Assembly: GCA_021157965.1 (NCBI GenBank)
Contig: JAGGVO010000047.1
Span: 1-64,000, forward strand
From: Candidatus Neomarinimicrobiota bacterium
Lineage (GTDB): Bacteria; Fidelibacterota; Fidelibacteria; Fidelibacterales; Fidelibacteraceae
Direction: 5' to 3'
Length of the DNA stretch: 64,000 nt
The translations under genes were made by a program, and so were the position numbers. The notes beneath the pieces are model-generated. The model was not told the origin of the DNA, searched no databases, and worked only from the letters and a program-made list of their open reading frames with translations. Of this stretch, positions 63,671 through 64,000 are shown one piece after another (positions within the stretch are counted from its first letter, which is position 1; every line of letters starts with the position of its first letter).

Positions 63671-64000
63671 ATGAGAGCTTCTGAAACCATGGAAGGAACA
63701 CTTGATCTGGCCCGTTGCGGCACACTGTTGGAGATCCTGGGCATTTATGCTGAAGGGGAAATCCGGCGGCGCCTGCTGGATATGGGTCTGGTAAAAGGGG
63801 CCCGCATTCGTGTCATTCGGAAAGCGCCTTTGGGAGATCCGGTGGAAATTGATATGAACGGTTTTTTTCTGACATTGCGCCTTGAGGAAGCCAAAACCGT
63901 TAAAGTCCGCCTCCTGGAAGCCGGTCCCTTTCATCGTCATGGAGGTCCACACCACGGCCGAGGTCGCGGTATGGGTCGTGGCAGACACCGATGGTTTCAT
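63671..64000 (+). CDS. feoA: FeoA-domain ferrous iron transport protein (3'-truncated by window edge)
   Basis: 110 codons are visible and the frame is still open at the last base. The SH3-like FeoA domain spans about residues 16-83: EIRRRLLDMGLVKGARIRVIRKAPLGDPVEIDMNGFFLTLRLEEAKTVKV. It is followed by a His/Gly/Arg-rich segment (HRHGGPHHGRGRGMGRGRHR) not found in ordinary 75-80 residue FeoA. The protein may be a FeoA with a metal-binding tail or the front of a FeoA-FeoB fusion. A Fur-type operator lies just upstream. ATG at 63671; weak AGGGA before it. Confidence 0.9.
   Translation, partial: MRASETMEGTLDLARCGTLLEILGIYAEGEIRRRLLDMGLVKGARIRVIRKAPLGDPVEIDMNGFFLTLRLEEAKTVKVRLLEAGPFHRHGGPHHGRGRGMGRGRHRWFH

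Overview
The window is a densely packed bacterial chromosome segment of moderate GC. It probably comes from an uncultured anaerobic or microaerophilic Gram-negative member of the FCB superphylum; a Marinimicrobia, Calditrichota or Ignavibacteria-type lineage is my best guess. The grounds are a TonB-dependent receptor with a carboxypeptidase-like N-terminal domain, a PorV/PorQ-family protein, secreted proteins with type IX-like C-terminal sorting domains, LptF/G, an Omp85-like barrel, ThyX instead of ThyA, PPDK, and an Etf-linked lactate dehydrogenase. There are no rRNA genes, no prophage, no CRISPR array and no intact transposase. One tRNA gene, tRNA-Ser(CGA), is present.

Layout. 1-3382 (+): an etfB-etfA-FAD dehydrogenase operon, probably an electron-confurcating lactate dehydrogenase; etfB is cut by the window edge. 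3472-11833 (-): an AmpG-like permease, then an envelope/nucleoside operon (metallopeptidase-propeller-barrel protein, LptF/G permease, gamma-carbonic anhydrase, pyrimidine-nucleoside phosphorylase). 12076-15434: HU, then tldD-tldE, with a Tat-like signal on TldD. 15696-22609: penicillin-acylase-type hydrolase, a 1361-residue sensor kinase and a decayed sensor remnant. 22692-27785: thyX, nfo, a CDF transporter, an AhpD-like protein, msrC, tRNA-Ser and a lone cas6. 28146-33973: PPDK, a Lys4-type (homo)aconitase and a PfkB kinase. 34071-37154: a TPR lipoprotein, a tyrosine-rich lipoprotein and a FadL-like barrel. 37331-40317: an MFS relic, a small coiled-coil protein, and an Rrf2-TauE-porin operon with a repeated candidate operator. 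40376-45474 (-): a seven-gene type II fatty acid cluster ending in acyltransferase and phosphopantetheinyl transferase genes. 46132-53274 (-): a SurA-like lipoprotein and the coupled operon mutL, giant CPBP membrane protein, miaA. 53573-54118: queH. 54260-61901 (-): a four-gene surface operon (TonB receptor, sorted protein, PorV, FG-GAP sorted protein). 62329-64000: an HGSNAT-like acyltransferase and the start of a Fur-boxed feoA.

The least explained signal is a dispersed 52-bp intergenic element found four times (15543, 27991, 45949 on the minus strand, 53377). In all four copies an AT-rich block, a TTG(C/T)-type hexamer and TATTTT followed by a GC-rich tract keep exactly the same spacing. 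The TTG hexamer and TATTTT are 17 bp apart, so the element looks like a strong sigma70 promoter with an UP element and a GC-rich discriminator. Two copies lie between convergent genes, where no protein-coding gene could be their target. They may drive small RNAs or belong to a mobile promoter-bearing repeat.

Start codons were chosen from Shine-Dalgarno spacing and neighbour overlaps. Functional calls rest on recognising family motifs by eye; no database search was possible.
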